64,000 nucleotides of DNA, taken from positions 234,071 through 298,070 of the forward strand of contig NZ_JARVRX010000020.1 of assembly GCF_030209435.1 (NCBI RefSeq). Reading direction: 5' to 3'. Each line of letters begins with the position of its first letter. Position 1 is the first letter of the stretch. Of this stretch, positions 42,038 to 50,707 are shown piece by piece. The position numbers and the translations under genes were made by a program. The notes beneath the pieces are model-generated. The model was not told where the DNA came from. It did no database searches and worked only from the letters and a program-made list of their open reading frames with translations. This DNA comes from Mycolicibacterium sp. lyk4-40-TYG-92 (GTDB lineage: Bacteria; Actinomycetota; Actinomycetes; Mycobacteriales; Mycobacteriaceae).

Positions 42038-42856
42038 ATGGGTGAGCTGAGCGGCAAGGTCGCCTTCATCACCGGCGCGGCGCGTGGCCAGGGCCGCGCG
42101 CATGCGGTGAAGCTGTCGTCGATGGGCGCCGACATCATCGCCGTCGACCTGTGCGACCAGATCGCGTCGGTCCCCTACCCCATGGCCACGCCCGACGATC
42201 TGGCCGCGACGGTGAAGCTGGTCCAGGACAACGGCGCGCGGATCGTCGCCGGTCAGGCCGACGTCCGCGACCGCGACGCGCTCAAGTCCGCGCTCACGGC
42301 CGGCGTCGAAGAACTCGGCGGGCGGTTGGACATCGTCATCGCCAACGCCGGGATCGCGCCGATGGCCGGTGCGGACGCCTGGCAGGACGTCATCGACGTC
42401 AACCTCACGGGCGTCTACAACACGCTCGACGTGGCGATGCGGCCCATGGTCAAGGCCGGTAACGGTGGATCGATCGTGCTGATCAGCTCGGTGGCCGGAC
42501 TGGTCGGGCTGGCCTCACCGATGGCCGGGTCGGTGGGCTACGCCGCCGCCAAGCACGGCATGGTCGGTCTGATGCGGGTGTACGCGAATCTGCTTGCCTC
42601 GCATAACATCCGGGTCAACTCGATCCATCCGGCCGGGGTGGACACCCCGATGATCGACAACGAGTTCACCCGGAAGTGGTTGAGTCAGTTGAGCGAAGAA
42701 ACCAAGGCCGGGCCGGACATGACGAATGCCCTGCCGGTGCAGGTGCTCGAGGCCGAGGACATCGCCAACACCGTGGCGTGGCTGGTGTCGGACGCCGGAC
42801 GGTACATCACCGGCGTGACGCTGCCGGTGGACGCCGGCTTCGTCAACAAGCGCTGA
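42038..42856 (+). CDS. Mycofactocin-type SDR oxidoreductase (Rv2750-like)
   Basis: The 272-residue SDR begins GKVAFITGAARGQGRAHA, the cofactor signature of SDRs that carry non-exchangeable NAD and depend on mycofactocin. NAGIAP, Ser in LISSVAG, and YAAAKHG complete the active site. An insertion containing DLCDQIASVPYP is typical of this subgroup. It is co-transcribed with the monooxygenase-like gene. The last 14 bp overlap the end of the convergent hypothetical gene. Confidence 0.88.
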   Translation: MGELSGKVAFITGAARGQGRAHAVKLSSMGADIIAVDLCDQIASVPYPMATPDDLAATVKLVQDNGARIVAGQADVRDRDALKSALTAGVEELGGRLDIVIANAGIAPMAGADAWQDVIDVNLTGVYNTLDVAMRPMVKAGNGGSIVLISSVAGLVGLASPMAGSVGYAAAKHGMVGLMRVYANLLASHNIRVNSIHPAGVDTPMIDNEFTRKWLSQLSEETKAGPDMTNALPVQVLEAEDIANTVAWLVSDAGRYITGVTLPVDAGFVNKR

Positions 42857-43376
42857 CGCGACCCAGCCGGCCCCACCACGGCTGCCGGTATCCGAGCACA
42901 GGAACAAAGCCGGTTTCTCCGTGCAGCAGCACATTGACTTCGCTCGGACCTGATACCGGATAACGACTTTCGCAATCGCCGAACTGAACGGTCTCGATCT
43001 CGTTACCGAGGAACACGCTGACTCGGACAACCTGCGGAGCACCGACAAGGAGTTGGCGGGTGCGATTGTGCCGATCCCCCAACGCCATGACTCCGGTGGC
43101 GATGTCGAGCTGCCCGTCGAACACCGGCACGCCGAGCGCGTGCGGATCCGCACCCGAATACACCCGCACCCGCACCATTCTGCCCGCAAGTTCGCATTCG
43201 TGGACGTTCATGGTGTGCACCCACAGCGCCCGGGCGATACCTCCGTCACCGTCCATATCGGGGTGCACGTAGATGCCCGAAAGGCCGTTGGCGCCAACAT
43301 CTTCAATCACCACCACGCTGCCGTCCGGCGCAATCTCGCCATCGCACAGCAGCATTTCGTTCGTCGTGACCCCCAC
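42843..43376 (-). CDS. Hypothetical protein, no recognised family
   Basis: The 177-residue protein begins at GTG 43376 with GAAGGGG nine bases upstream. It looks like a beta-rich soluble domain with alternating hydrophobic residues (GSVVVIEDV, VRVRVYSGAD, VVRVSVFLGNEIETV) and no signal peptide or membrane segment. Codon usage is less GC3-extreme than its neighbours, which fits recent acquisition. It is divergent from the EspR-like gene across a 578-bp gap. I do not recognise a homologue. Confidence 0.55.
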   Translation of the reverse strand: MGVTTNEMLLCDGEIAPDGSVVVIEDVGANGLSGIYVHPDMDGDGGIARALWVHTMNVHECELAGRMVRVRVYSGADPHALGVPVFDGQLDIATGVMALGDRHNRTRQLLVGAPQVVRVSVFLGNEIETVQFGDCESRYPVSGPSEVNVLLHGETGFVPVLGYRQPWWGRLGRVSAC

Positions 43377-43954
43377 AGCGAAACCCCTTCCGCTGCCGCA
43401 ATCGGCAGCCGTTCCCCCCGGTTTGTGATGTCGCTTTGCGTGGCCGGGCTCGTCGACTCGTCGAGAAGCTGCTCAGCAGCGTCCCTTGCCAACCCTGCGC
43501 ACCTGGGCGCGGCCGCCGGTTCAACGACGGGACCCTTTGACCGACCGCGGCGCGACTTCAGCAACGATCAAGCTCGGCACTGCATATGCGCTGTAGCTAT
43601 TCACAGCGAACACACAGTCAAACATCTCACAGCGCGGTGGACACCCCGCAGTCCACCATGCACCTCCACCCCTCCCAGCGCACAGACCGGTACAAACTCC
43701 CCCAAGCTGATCCGACTCTGCTTTCCAGCCGAGAATTACATATAACGGACTGACGTGTCAACCCTTCATCCATCGGCATTTGTAGCGAAGTCCTGGATCG
43801 TGAGCTAACGTTCACGGTCCAGGTACATCGGCGAACATTCGCACTACGACTACCCGGCCCGAAAACGCTCCCCCAAGCGGCCACTACCCGGCCACGCGGT
43901 TCCCGCACGTGCGCAGCACGGCCGGAACCAGGCAACACCATTTGGGGGGACGAC
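43377..43954. other. 578-bp divergent intergenic region, lower GC
   Basis: The region separates the starts of the unknown minus-strand gene and the EspR-like gene. It is noticeably less GC-rich than neighbouring DNA, especially 43,600-43,850, with ACATATAACGG near 43,737. It contains a 12-bp inverted repeat (43792-43823). Open frames are present but none has a credible start and codon bias. Confidence 0.6.
43792..43823. promoter_or_regulatory. 12-bp inverted repeat upstream of the EspR-like gene
   Basis: CCTGGATCGTGA and TCACGGTCCAGG form a 12-bp stem (one G-U in RNA) with an eight-base loop, 131 bp before the EspR-like start. It could be an operator or the end of a transcript. There is no U-tract. 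Confidence 0.5.
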
Positions 43955-44464
43955 ATGTACAGCAGAAGGCGCCCGCGGAAGCCTGCGGGTAACACCGAGT
44001 TGTTCGCCGAGCGGCTCAACCATCTCTTCGACAGCATTCATCCACCGTCGCGGGGTCCGTATCGGAACAGCGAAGTGACGCAAACGCTGGCTCGCCGCGG
44101 CTACGACTTGTCCGACCCGTATCTCTCGCAACTGCGCCGTGGGATACGCTCCCGCCCGTCACCGCAAACAGTGCAGATGCTGGCCGAATTCTTCGGCGTC
44201 CGAACCGAATACCTCGACGGCGCAGACTCCGGTTACACCCGTGCTCTCGAAAACGAATTGAGTTGGCTGCGGCTCGCCCGTAACGAGACCGTGCGTGCCG
44301 TCACCACCGCTCTTCTCACGCTGCCCCCAAGCGCCCGCGAGGCCGTGCTCGAGTCTGCGGATTCCCTTGCCGATCCCGGCAAGTCGGTTGTACACCTTCC
44401 AGGAGGGACTCGACTGGGCGCCGTGTCCATCGATGTCAAGGCGGGCCACATTGACACCTGGTGA
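43955..44464 (+). CDS. EspR-like nucleoid-associated regulator
   Basis: The 169-residue protein resembles EspR, the mycobacterial regulator and nucleoid protein of the ESX-1 regulon. FAERLNHLFDSIHPPSRGPY, the helix-turn-helix DLSDPYLSQLRRGIRSRPSPQT, and MLAEFFGVRTEYLDG follow the EspR order. It differs by a 15-residue basic N-terminus and about 30 extra C-terminal residues. It precedes and overlaps the ABC1 kinase gene by 32 bp, so it may control that gene. It is probably a paralogue, since EspR itself (Rv3849) lies elsewhere in M. tuberculosis. Confidence 0.82.
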   Translation: MYSRRRPRKPAGNTELFAERLNHLFDSIHPPSRGPYRNSEVTQTLARRGYDLSDPYLSQLRRGIRSRPSPQTVQMLAEFFGVRTEYLDGADSGYTRALENELSWLRLARNETVRAVTTALLTLPPSAREAVLESADSLADPGKSVVHLPGGTRLGAVSIDVKAGHIDTW

Positions 44465-45827
44465 TCGACCCACCGACCGCGCCGCGCGCGGCGCGCGCGT
44501 CGGGCAGGTCGCCGTCCGCGCCGCGGCGCGCCGGGCGACGAGCGCGATTCGCCAGCCCTTTTTGTCCGAGGAGCAGAAAGCGCAGGCCCGCGACGAGCAG
44601 ATGCTGCGCTTGGCAGACGACCTCGCCGCGACCTTGGGCACCATGAAGGGCGCGGCCATGAAGCTCGGCCAGCTGCTTTCGCTGCTCAACTTCGGCCTCA
44701 GTTCTGCACAGACCCGAGACGAATTCTCCCGCCGGCTTTCGCCGTTGTTCAGCCGAGCCCCCGCCGTCGACAACGCGGTGATGTTCCGGTTGCTGGACTC
44801 CGAGTGGGGTGCACTCCGCGACCGGGTACGCGCCGTCGACCCCGAACCACTGGCCACGGCCTCGCTGGGGCAGGTCTACCGCGCAACGCTTGTCGACGGT
44901 CGCGAGGTGGCGGTCAAAGTCCAATACCCGTGGGCGCGTAGTGCGGTCCGCGCAGACCTCAAGAACCTGGCCCTGTTGGTCCGGCTCCGCGCCAGGGCCT
45001 ATCCGGTCAGGGGACTGCAGGCGGTGGTAGCCGAGGTCAGCCGGCAGATCACCGCAGAGCTCGACTACCGCCAGGAGCTGTCCAACCACCGCGCGGTCTA
45101 CGAAGCTCATCGCGATCATCCCGTGTTCGTGATCCCCGAACCGATCAACGAGTTGTGCACCGAACGCATCCTGGTGACCGAGTATCTGGACGGCACCCAA
45201 CTTCATCACCTCGCCGACGTCGAACAGACGGTGCGCGACCACATCGGCGAGGCCGTCTTCCGCTTCTACTGCGCCAACATCTATGGCAGCGGCGAGTTCT
45301 GCGCCGACCCGCACCCGGGCAACATTCTGCGCCTGCCGGACAACCGGGTCGGTTTCCTCGATTTCGGCTTGTACGTCCGGATGAACAGGGACGAGGTCGA
45401 TCTCGAGCGGTCCGTACTCGCGGCGGTCATGCGCGGCGACGCCCACACCGCGCACCGACTGGCCAGCGTGGCGGGATTCATCGTCGACGCCGAGGCGCTG
45501 CCCCCGGAGATGGCATTGCAATACATGCGCGCGGTGGCCGGCTGGTATCTCACTCCGGGGCTGGTCCAGGTCACCGACAAGGTCGCCTACAGAGCGCTGG
45601 CACAGGCGATGCTGCCCCAATCTGATTACCGGTCAGGCATATTCAAGCAGCGCATGCGCAGCGCGCACGCGTTCTCACGCCGGACGGAGATGAGCGTGTG
45701 TGCACTGCTGGGCACGCTGCAGGCACGGGGCCGCTGGCACGACATCGCTTCGGAATGGGCCCTGGACGCCGAGCCCGCGACCGAGATGGGACAGCAGATC
45801 GACCGCTGGCGCTCACGAGCCCGGTAG
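44433..45827 (+). CDS. ABC1/UbiB-type atypical kinase
   Basis: The 464-residue protein has the UbiB-family hallmarks: the KxGQ motif (MKLGQLL, about 77-80), Ala-rich nucleotide loop ATASLGQVY, Lys in VAVKVQYP, catalytic DPHPGN and DFG-like FLDFGLY. No C-terminal membrane segments are seen. Such proteins act as ATPases or kinases in isoprenoid-quinone and lipid metabolism. The start ATG 44433 lies inside the EspR-like gene; no strong ribosome site precedes it, which suggests coupling. It converges on the TetR gene with a 15-bp overlap. Confidence 0.88.
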   Translation: MSRRATLTPGDRPTDRAARGARVGQVAVRAAARRATSAIRQPFLSEEQKAQARDEQMLRLADDLAATLGTMKGAAMKLGQLLSLLNFGLSSAQTRDEFSRRLSPLFSRAPAVDNAVMFRLLDSEWGALRDRVRAVDPEPLATASLGQVYRATLVDGREVAVKVQYPWARSAVRADLKNLALLVRLRARAYPVRGLQAVVAEVSRQITAELDYRQELSNHRAVYEAHRDHPVFVIPEPINELCTERILVTEYLDGTQLHHLADVEQTVRDHIGEAVFRFYCANIYGSGEFCADPHPGNILRLPDNRVGFLDFGLYVRMNRDEVDLERSVLAAVMRGDAHTAHRLASVAGFIVDAEALPPEMALQYMRAVAGWYLTPGLVQVTDKVAYRALAQAMLPQSDYRSGIFKQRMRSAHAFSRRTEMSVCALLGTLQARGRWHDIASEWALDAEPATEMGQQIDRWRSRAR

Positions 45828-46418
45828 TACCCGGCGCAGCCCGCCCAGCAGAAACGCTGCGCATGCCTGCGCGATCGGCTCCGGATCGACATCGGTGCCG
45901 TCACCGACAAGCATCGGAAACGTCGCCATCAACACACACGACACCACCGCCTGCCCCGCAACGCGCAGGTCGACACTGTCGCGAATCCATCCCTGTCGGC
46001 GTCCGGCCTCCAGGAATGCCGTCACCTGCGCACCGAGTTCGTCGTAGGCGGCAACCACCGATTCGTATGCCCGCTCGTCCACGCCGGGCGCGGCGATCGC
46101 CACGAACGACACCAGCGCGCGGTTTTTCGCGATGTAGGTCACGGCCCGGCGCGCCCGGTCGGTGAACTCGGCGACGTACTCGGTGCGGCTGGTCCACGCA
46201 GTCGCCTCACGCTCACCGGCGACCGCGGCCGAAAGCTCCTGGACCGTCCGAGACTGGACGGACTCCAGGAGGTCTCGCTTGCTGCGGAAGTAGTTGTAGA
46301 AGGTGCCGTGGCTGACCCCACAGCGAGCGGTGATGTCCGCGACGTCAACATCTCGGTATCCACGCTCGATGAACAAGTCGGTGGCCGCCGCGTACAACTG
46401 GTCAGCTCTCTCAGGCAT
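45813..46418 (-). CDS. TetR-family transcriptional regulator
   Basis: The 201-residue regulator has the helix-turn-helix YAAATDLFIERGYRDVDVAD, then ITARCGVSHGTFYNYFRSK. The start at 46418 (MPERADQLY) has AGGAG nine bases upstream. It begins five bases after the stop of another TetR gene in the same orientation, so the two are co-transcribed. The effector and target are unknown. It may regulate the adjacent kinase gene. Confidence 0.88.
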   Translation of the reverse strand: MPERADQLYAAATDLFIERGYRDVDVADITARCGVSHGTFYNYFRSKRDLLESVQSRTVQELSAAVAGEREATAWTSRTEYVAEFTDRARRAVTYIAKNRALVSFVAIAAPGVDERAYESVVAAYDELGAQVTAFLEAGRRQGWIRDSVDLRVAGQAVVSCVLMATFPMLVGDGTDVDPEPIAQACAAFLLGGLRRVLPGS

Positions 46419-47109
46419 CGAGGGGCTCCTCACCCGCCGCTTCCTCGGTCAGCAATCCCCGATCGGCGATCGCCGAGATCGCTGAAAGGAACGTCGCGCG
46501 CGACTCGGCCGCCGTATCGCCCCGCAGGGACATCAGCAACCCCGGACCGGACAACCCGATCACCAAGCGGCCCAGCAATGCCCACGTGGCGCGGTGGTCC
46601 GCCGAGGCGTAGTCGGGGTTGGCCGACTCGAACAACCGTGCAAAGGCGACATCCACTGTCGACAAGAGCCCGCTGACCCGGAACCTCAACTCGGGATCGA
46701 TCGCGCTGCTTTCCACCGTGAGCAGCCGGACGATCGCAGGATCTTCATCGACGAGATCGAACATGCGGGTCCCGAATACCGCGATGAGCTCCATCGCCTG
46801 GTGGTAGTCGGTCAGGTCGAGGCTCGCCAGCGAACCGATCCTGAGCGCCCGCGCAGCTTTGGTGACCGCGTAGTCGAAAACGTCGTCGAGCAGTTCCCGT
46901 TTGCTCGGGTAGTACCGGTACAGGGTGCCCTGCCCGACGTGGGCGTGGCGGGCGATATCCGACATCGTCGTCTGGTCGTAGCCCCGATCGGTCAGCACCG
47001 CGTAGGCAGACCGCACGATCTCCTTGCGCCTGGCGGCTCGCAAATCGGCGTTGGCCGGCCGGCCGCGCGCACGGCGCTCAGAGGCTTGATCCCCCCGCGG
47101 CAACGACAC
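46411..47109 (-). CDS. TetR-family transcriptional regulator
   Basis: The 232-residue regulator has a basic N-terminus (ERRARGRPANADLRAARR) and the helix-turn-helix AYAVLTDRGYDQTTMSD, then IARHAHVGQGTLYRYYPSK. GTG 47109 is preferred over ATG 47160 because TAAACT on the minus strand (47117-47122) lies seven bases upstream, which implies a leaderless mRNA. It is the first gene of a two-TetR operon, divergent from nothing close; rnj lies upstream in the same direction. Confidence 0.85.
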   Translation of the reverse strand: MSLPRGDQASERRARGRPANADLRAARRKEIVRSAYAVLTDRGYDQTTMSDIARHAHVGQGTLYRYYPSKRELLDDVFDYAVTKAARALRIGSLASLDLTDYHQAMELIAVFGTRMFDLVDEDPAIVRLLTVESSAIDPELRFRVSGLLSTVDVAFARLFESANPDYASADHRATWALLGRLVIGLSGPGLLMSLRGDTAAESRATFLSAISAIADRGLLTEEAAGEEPLDA

Positions 47110-47116
47110 CGGGCCG

Positions 47117-47122
47117 AGTTTA
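47117..47122 (-). promoter_or_regulatory. Leaderless -10 of the distal TetR gene
   Basis: TAAACT on the minus strand ends seven bases before GTG 47109, and no ribosome site is present. Confidence 0.5.
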
Positions 47123-47191
47123 GTGGTACAGCGCGTCCGGAATGAAGGTTTCCCTCGCACCGATCCACTGCGCCGAATTATTGTCGCGGGC

Positions 47192-48871
47192 CTATATTTC
47201 GAGCACCGTCGGCACGATCATCGGCTGGCGCCGGTAGGTCTCGCCGACCCATTTGCCGACGGCCCGCCGCACCGCCTGGGCGATGCGTGCGGAGTCGGTA
47301 ACCTGCTCGGAGACAAGGGTTTCCAGCGCTGCCTGCGCTTTCTCAGCGGCCGGCTCGAGAGCCTTCGGGTCCTCGGAGAAGCCGCGCGAGTGCAGGTGCA
47401 CGGGGGCCACCGGCTTGCCGGTCTCACGGCTCAGTACCACGGTGACGGCAATGAAACCCGAAGTCAGCGTGAGCCTTTCGCCCAACGTCGCGTCACCGAC
47501 ATCACCCAGGACCAGACCGTCGACGAACACCTTGCCGACCGGCACGGCGCCGGCGATGCGGGCCTGCCCATTGATCAGGTCGACGCTGACGCCGTTCTCG
47601 GCGAGGACGACGTTCTCCTCCGGCACACCGGTGCGGATCGCGAGTTTGGCATTGGCGCGCAGGTGCCGCCAGGTGCCGTGCACCGGCATGACATTGCGTG
47701 GCCGCACGCCGCGGTACAGGAACAGCAGCTCGCCGGCAAAAGCGTGGCCCGAAACATGCACGCGCACTTGCTGATTGGTGACGACGCGGGCGCCGATCTT
47801 GGCCAGCGAGTCGATCACGCCGTAGACCGCTTCCTCGTTGCCGGGGATCAGCGAGCTGGACAGGATGATCAGGTCGCCGGCGGTCAACGTGATGCTTCGG
47901 TGCTCGCCGCGGGACATCCGGGACAGCGCCGCCATGGGCTCGCCCTGGGTGCCGGTGGTGATCAGCACGACCCGGTCGGCCGGCAGCAGTTCGGCCGCGC
48001 CGATGTCGATGACGTCATCGTCGTCCACGTTGAGGAAGCCGAGCTCCTTGGCGATCCCCATGTTGCGGACCATCGAGCGGCCGACGAACGAGACCTTGCG
48101 GCCCAGCGCCACGGCGGCGTCGATGATCTGCTGCACGCGGTCGACGTTCGAGGCGAAGCACGCCACGATGACGCGGCCGTCCGCGCCGCGGATCAGCCGG
48201 TGCAGATTGGGGCCGACCTCGCTCTCGGAGGGACTGACGCCGGGAATCTCGGCGTTGGTCGAGTCGCACAGGAACAGGTCGACGCCCTGTTCGCCGAGCC
48301 GGGACATCCCCGGCAGGTCGGTGGGCCGGCCGTCCGGCGGCAGCTGGTCGAGCTTGATGTCACCGGTGTGCAGCACCGTGCCGGCGCCGGTGTGCACGGC
48401 GATCGCGAGGGCGTCGGGAATCGAGTGGTTGACCGCGAAGTACTCGCACTCGAACACCCCGTGGGTGCTGCGCTGTCCCTCGGCGACGATCTGCATGTTC
48501 GGCTTGAGCCGGTGCTCCCGGCACTTGGCGGCCACCAGGGCCAGCGTGAACCGCGAACCCACCACGGGGATGTCGGGCCGCATCTTGAGCAGATACGGAA
48601 TCGCGCCGATGTGGTCCTCGTGCGCGTGGGTGATCACCAGCGCCTCGATGTCGGCCAGCCGATCCTCGATATGCCGGATGTCCGGCAGGATCAGATCGAC
48701 GGCCGGCTCATCGTGCGTCGGGAACAGCACCCCGCAGTCGATGATGAGCAGCCGGCCCAGGTGCTCGAAAACGGTCATGTTGCGGCCGATTTCGCTGATA
48801 CCGCCCAGGGCCGTCACACGCAGACCGCCCGGCTCCAACGGGCCGGGCGGCGCGAAGTCGGGTCTGGTCAC
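47192..48871 (-). CDS. rnj: Ribonuclease J
   Basis: RNase J is a 5'-3' exo- and endoribonuclease for rRNA maturation and mRNA decay; loss in M. tuberculosis gives drug tolerance. The 559-residue metallo-beta-lactamase/beta-CASP protein has ALGGISEIGRNM, the zinc motif THAHEDHIG (82-87), VHTGDIKLD, and PVHGTWRHLRANAKLA in the beta-CASP part. The GTG start overlaps the dapA TGA as GTGA, so translation is coupled to dapA. Confidence 0.96.
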   Translation of the reverse strand: MTRPDFAPPGPLEPGGLRVTALGGISEIGRNMTVFEHLGRLLIIDCGVLFPTHDEPAVDLILPDIRHIEDRLADIEALVITHAHEDHIGAIPYLLKMRPDIPVVGSRFTLALVAAKCREHRLKPNMQIVAEGQRSTHGVFECEYFAVNHSIPDALAIAVHTGAGTVLHTGDIKLDQLPPDGRPTDLPGMSRLGEQGVDLFLCDSTNAEIPGVSPSESEVGPNLHRLIRGADGRVIVACFASNVDRVQQIIDAAVALGRKVSFVGRSMVRNMGIAKELGFLNVDDDDVIDIGAAELLPADRVVLITTGTQGEPMAALSRMSRGEHRSITLTAGDLIILSSSLIPGNEEAVYGVIDSLAKIGARVVTNQQVRVHVSGHAFAGELLFLYRGVRPRNVMPVHGTWRHLRANAKLAIRTGVPEENVVLAENGVSVDLINGQARIAGAVPVGKVFVDGLVLGDVGDATLGERLTLTSGFIAVTVVLSRETGKPVAPVHLHSRGFSEDPKALEPAAEKAQAALETLVSEQVTDSARIAQAVRRAVGKWVGETYRRQPMIVPTVLEI

Positions 48872-49770
48872 GCAAGCACCGATGCTGCGCGCAGATCCGC
48901 GGCGAGCGCCGCCACCTGGTCGGGCGTGGCCGGAACCTGCGGCAACCGCGGATCACCGGCTTCGATGTCCAGCAGCCGCAGCGCTTCCTTCGACATCGTC
49001 ACGCCTCCCAGCCGGTTCTGCGCGTCGCCCAGGGGGTTCAGGCCGACGTGAATCTTGCGGGCGGTGGCGATGTCACCGGAGTTGAACGCCGACAACATGT
49101 TCCGCAGCTGACCGGCGGCCACGTGGCCCCACACGCTGACGAATCCGACGGCGCCCATGGCGAGCCACGGCAGGTTCAGGGTGTCGTCGCCCGAGTAGTA
49201 GGCCAGACCGGTCTCGGCCATGATGGCGGCGCCACCGTTCAGGTCACCCTTGGCGTCTTTGACGGCGACGATGTTCGGGTGCGGCGCCAGGGCGCGGATG
49301 GTGTCCCACTCGATCGCGACCGCCGACCGCGGCGGGATGTCGTAGAGCACGTTGGGGAGCTCGGTGGCATCGGCGACCGCGCTGAAATGTGCAACGAGGC
49401 CCGACTGCGGGGGCTTCGAGTAGTACGGGGTGACCACGAGCAGACCGTGCGCACCGGCGGCGGCACTGGCCTTCGCCAGGTGCACGCTGTGCGCGGTGTC
49501 GTAGCTGCCGGCGCCGGCGATGACGCGGGCGCGGTCACCGACCTCTTCGAGAACCGCCTCGAGCAGCGCGATCTTCTCGTCGTCGGTGGTGGTCGGCGAC
49601 TCTCCGGTGGTACCCGAGACGACCAGGCCGTCGCAGCCGGAATCGACCAGGTACTTGGCTACCTTCTTGGCGCCGACCAGATCAAGCGAGCCGTCCGGGC
49701 CGAACGGCGTCACCATGGCAGTCAGCACGGTGCCCACACGTGCGCTGACATCAATTCCGCTGGTGCTCAC
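48868..49770 (-). CDS. dapA: 4-hydroxy-tetrahydrodipicolinate synthase DapA
   Basis: DapA condenses pyruvate with aspartate semialdehyde for lysine and diaminopimelate. The 300-residue protein has GTTGESPTT, the Tyr in VTPYYSKPPQ, and the Schiff-base Lys in IVAVKDAKGD. GTG 49770 is preferred, since it gives the family length and TAATCT on the minus strand (49779-49784) lies eight bases upstream. It is coupled to rnj. The thyX gene that precedes dapA in M. tuberculosis is not here. Confidence 0.96.
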   Translation of the reverse strand: MSTSGIDVSARVGTVLTAMVTPFGPDGSLDLVGAKKVAKYLVDSGCDGLVVSGTTGESPTTTDDEKIALLEAVLEEVGDRARVIAGAGSYDTAHSVHLAKASAAAGAHGLLVVTPYYSKPPQSGLVAHFSAVADATELPNVLYDIPPRSAVAIEWDTIRALAPHPNIVAVKDAKGDLNGGAAIMAETGLAYYSGDDTLNLPWLAMGAVGFVSVWGHVAAGQLRNMLSAFNSGDIATARKIHVGLNPLGDAQNRLGGVTMSKEALRLLDIEAGDPRLPQVPATPDQVAALAADLRAASVLA

Positions 49771-49778
49771 GGGCAACA

Positions 49779-49784
49779 AGATTA
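49779..49784 (-). promoter_or_regulatory. Leaderless -10 of dapA
   Basis: TAATCT on the minus strand ends eight bases before the dapA GTG, with no ribosome site between. Confidence 0.5.
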
Positions 49785-49850
49785 CCCGCTGGTTCTACCC
49801 GGTTTCGCACCGCCGCCCGCTGTTACACCGGGTGGCGCCGGGTGACGGGC

Positions 49851-50618
49851 TCAGTCGATGAGCATCCCGGCACGGCGCATCGCCGCCGAGATGTTCTCGA
49901 AATCTATGGCCACGTGGGCACGCGCCAGCGCCTCGGCGTGATCGCCACGGCCTTCGGCGATGGCGTCGACGAGCGTCGTGTGCTCACCCAGCGCGCGCAG
50001 CTCCATCTCCCGCATCGTCACCGGCTCGCCCCACACGTGCGCCGGGGCGCCGATGCTGACCGACGCTTCCAGGTCGAGCAGCACCTGTTTGAGAACGGCG
50101 TTGTGGGCGGCATCCATGATCGCGAGGTGGAGGGCGCTGTCGGCCTGCTGAGCGGCCAATCCACTGTCGGCCCGGCGGTAGTCATCGAGACACCGCCGCA
50201 GCACGTCGATGTCGCCGTCGGTCCGCGATTCTGCCGCGGCCCGGCTCACCGCGCCGTGGACCCGGCAGATCGCGTCACACCGGTCGCGAATTTCGTCGAC
50301 CCGCATCCGCAGGGTGCGGACCACCGATTCCGTGGACGAGTCCGGCCACTGCTGCAACACGTACGAGCCACCACCACGGCCCCGCCGCGTCTCCACCAGA
50401 CCGCGGTCCACCAACCGGGCGAGCGCGGCGCGCACCGTCATCCGGCCGACACGGAGCGACGCGGCCAGCTCGCGTTCGGCGGGCAGCCGGGCATGCGGCA
50501 GGTATTCGCCGATGGCGATGGCGGTCACCAGCCGGTCGGTGATCTCGTCGACCCGGGTCGACGATTCGAGCTCACGGTCGAGTAGGCCGGGGGCGTCCAC
50601 ACCGTGGAGATGCGTCAT
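49851..50618 (-). CDS. GntR/FadR-family transcriptional regulator
   Basis: The 255-residue regulator has an N-terminal winged helix (ITDRLVTAIAIGEYLPHARLPAERELAASLRVGRMTVRAAL, of which the helix-turn-helix is the second half) and an all-helical FCD effector domain from about residue 100. The FCD metal ligands include the His of HLAIMDAAHN and HTTLVDAI. The start at 50618 has GGAAGGGAG upstream. It is divergent from the iminopeptidase/permease genes with a strong operator between, so it very likely controls them, responding to an amino acid or peptide derivative (inference). Confidence 0.9.
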   Translation of the reverse strand: MTHLHGVDAPGLLDRELESSTRVDEITDRLVTAIAIGEYLPHARLPAERELAASLRVGRMTVRAALARLVDRGLVETRRGRGGGSYVLQQWPDSSTESVVRTLRMRVDEIRDRCDAICRVHGAVSRAAAESRTDGDIDVLRRCLDDYRRADSGLAAQQADSALHLAIMDAAHNAVLKQVLLDLEASVSIGAPAHVWGEPVTMREMELRALGEHTTLVDAIAEGRGDHAEALARAHVAIDFENISAAMRRAGMLID

Positions 50619-50673
50619 CGCCGGCTCCCTTCCTGTTGCCACACAGAGTATCGACACGGATTGTTAAATCTCG

Positions 50674-50702
50674 ATTAATGGTCTTGTAGCGAGACCATTA
50701 AT
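50674..50702. promoter_or_regulatory. GntR operator: perfect 11-bp inverted repeat
   Basis: ATTAATGGTCT and AGACCATTAAT are exact inverted repeats separated by seven bases, ending six bases before the iminopeptidase start. The TGGTC...GACCA core resembles FadR-type half-sites with wider spacing. It would cover the -10 region of the plus-strand operon. Confidence 0.8.
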
Positions 50703-50707
50703 GGCAC

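Noticed and set aside
43427..43745. A possible 105-residue plus-strand ORF in the gap before the EspR-like gene
   Set aside because: There is no ribosome site, codon bias is poor, and Ser/Thr/Arg/Pro composition suggests non-coding DNA.
47123..49051. A 642-codon open frame opposite rnj and dapA
   Set aside because: It is antisense to two conserved enzymes, and its composition shows it is a shadow frame.
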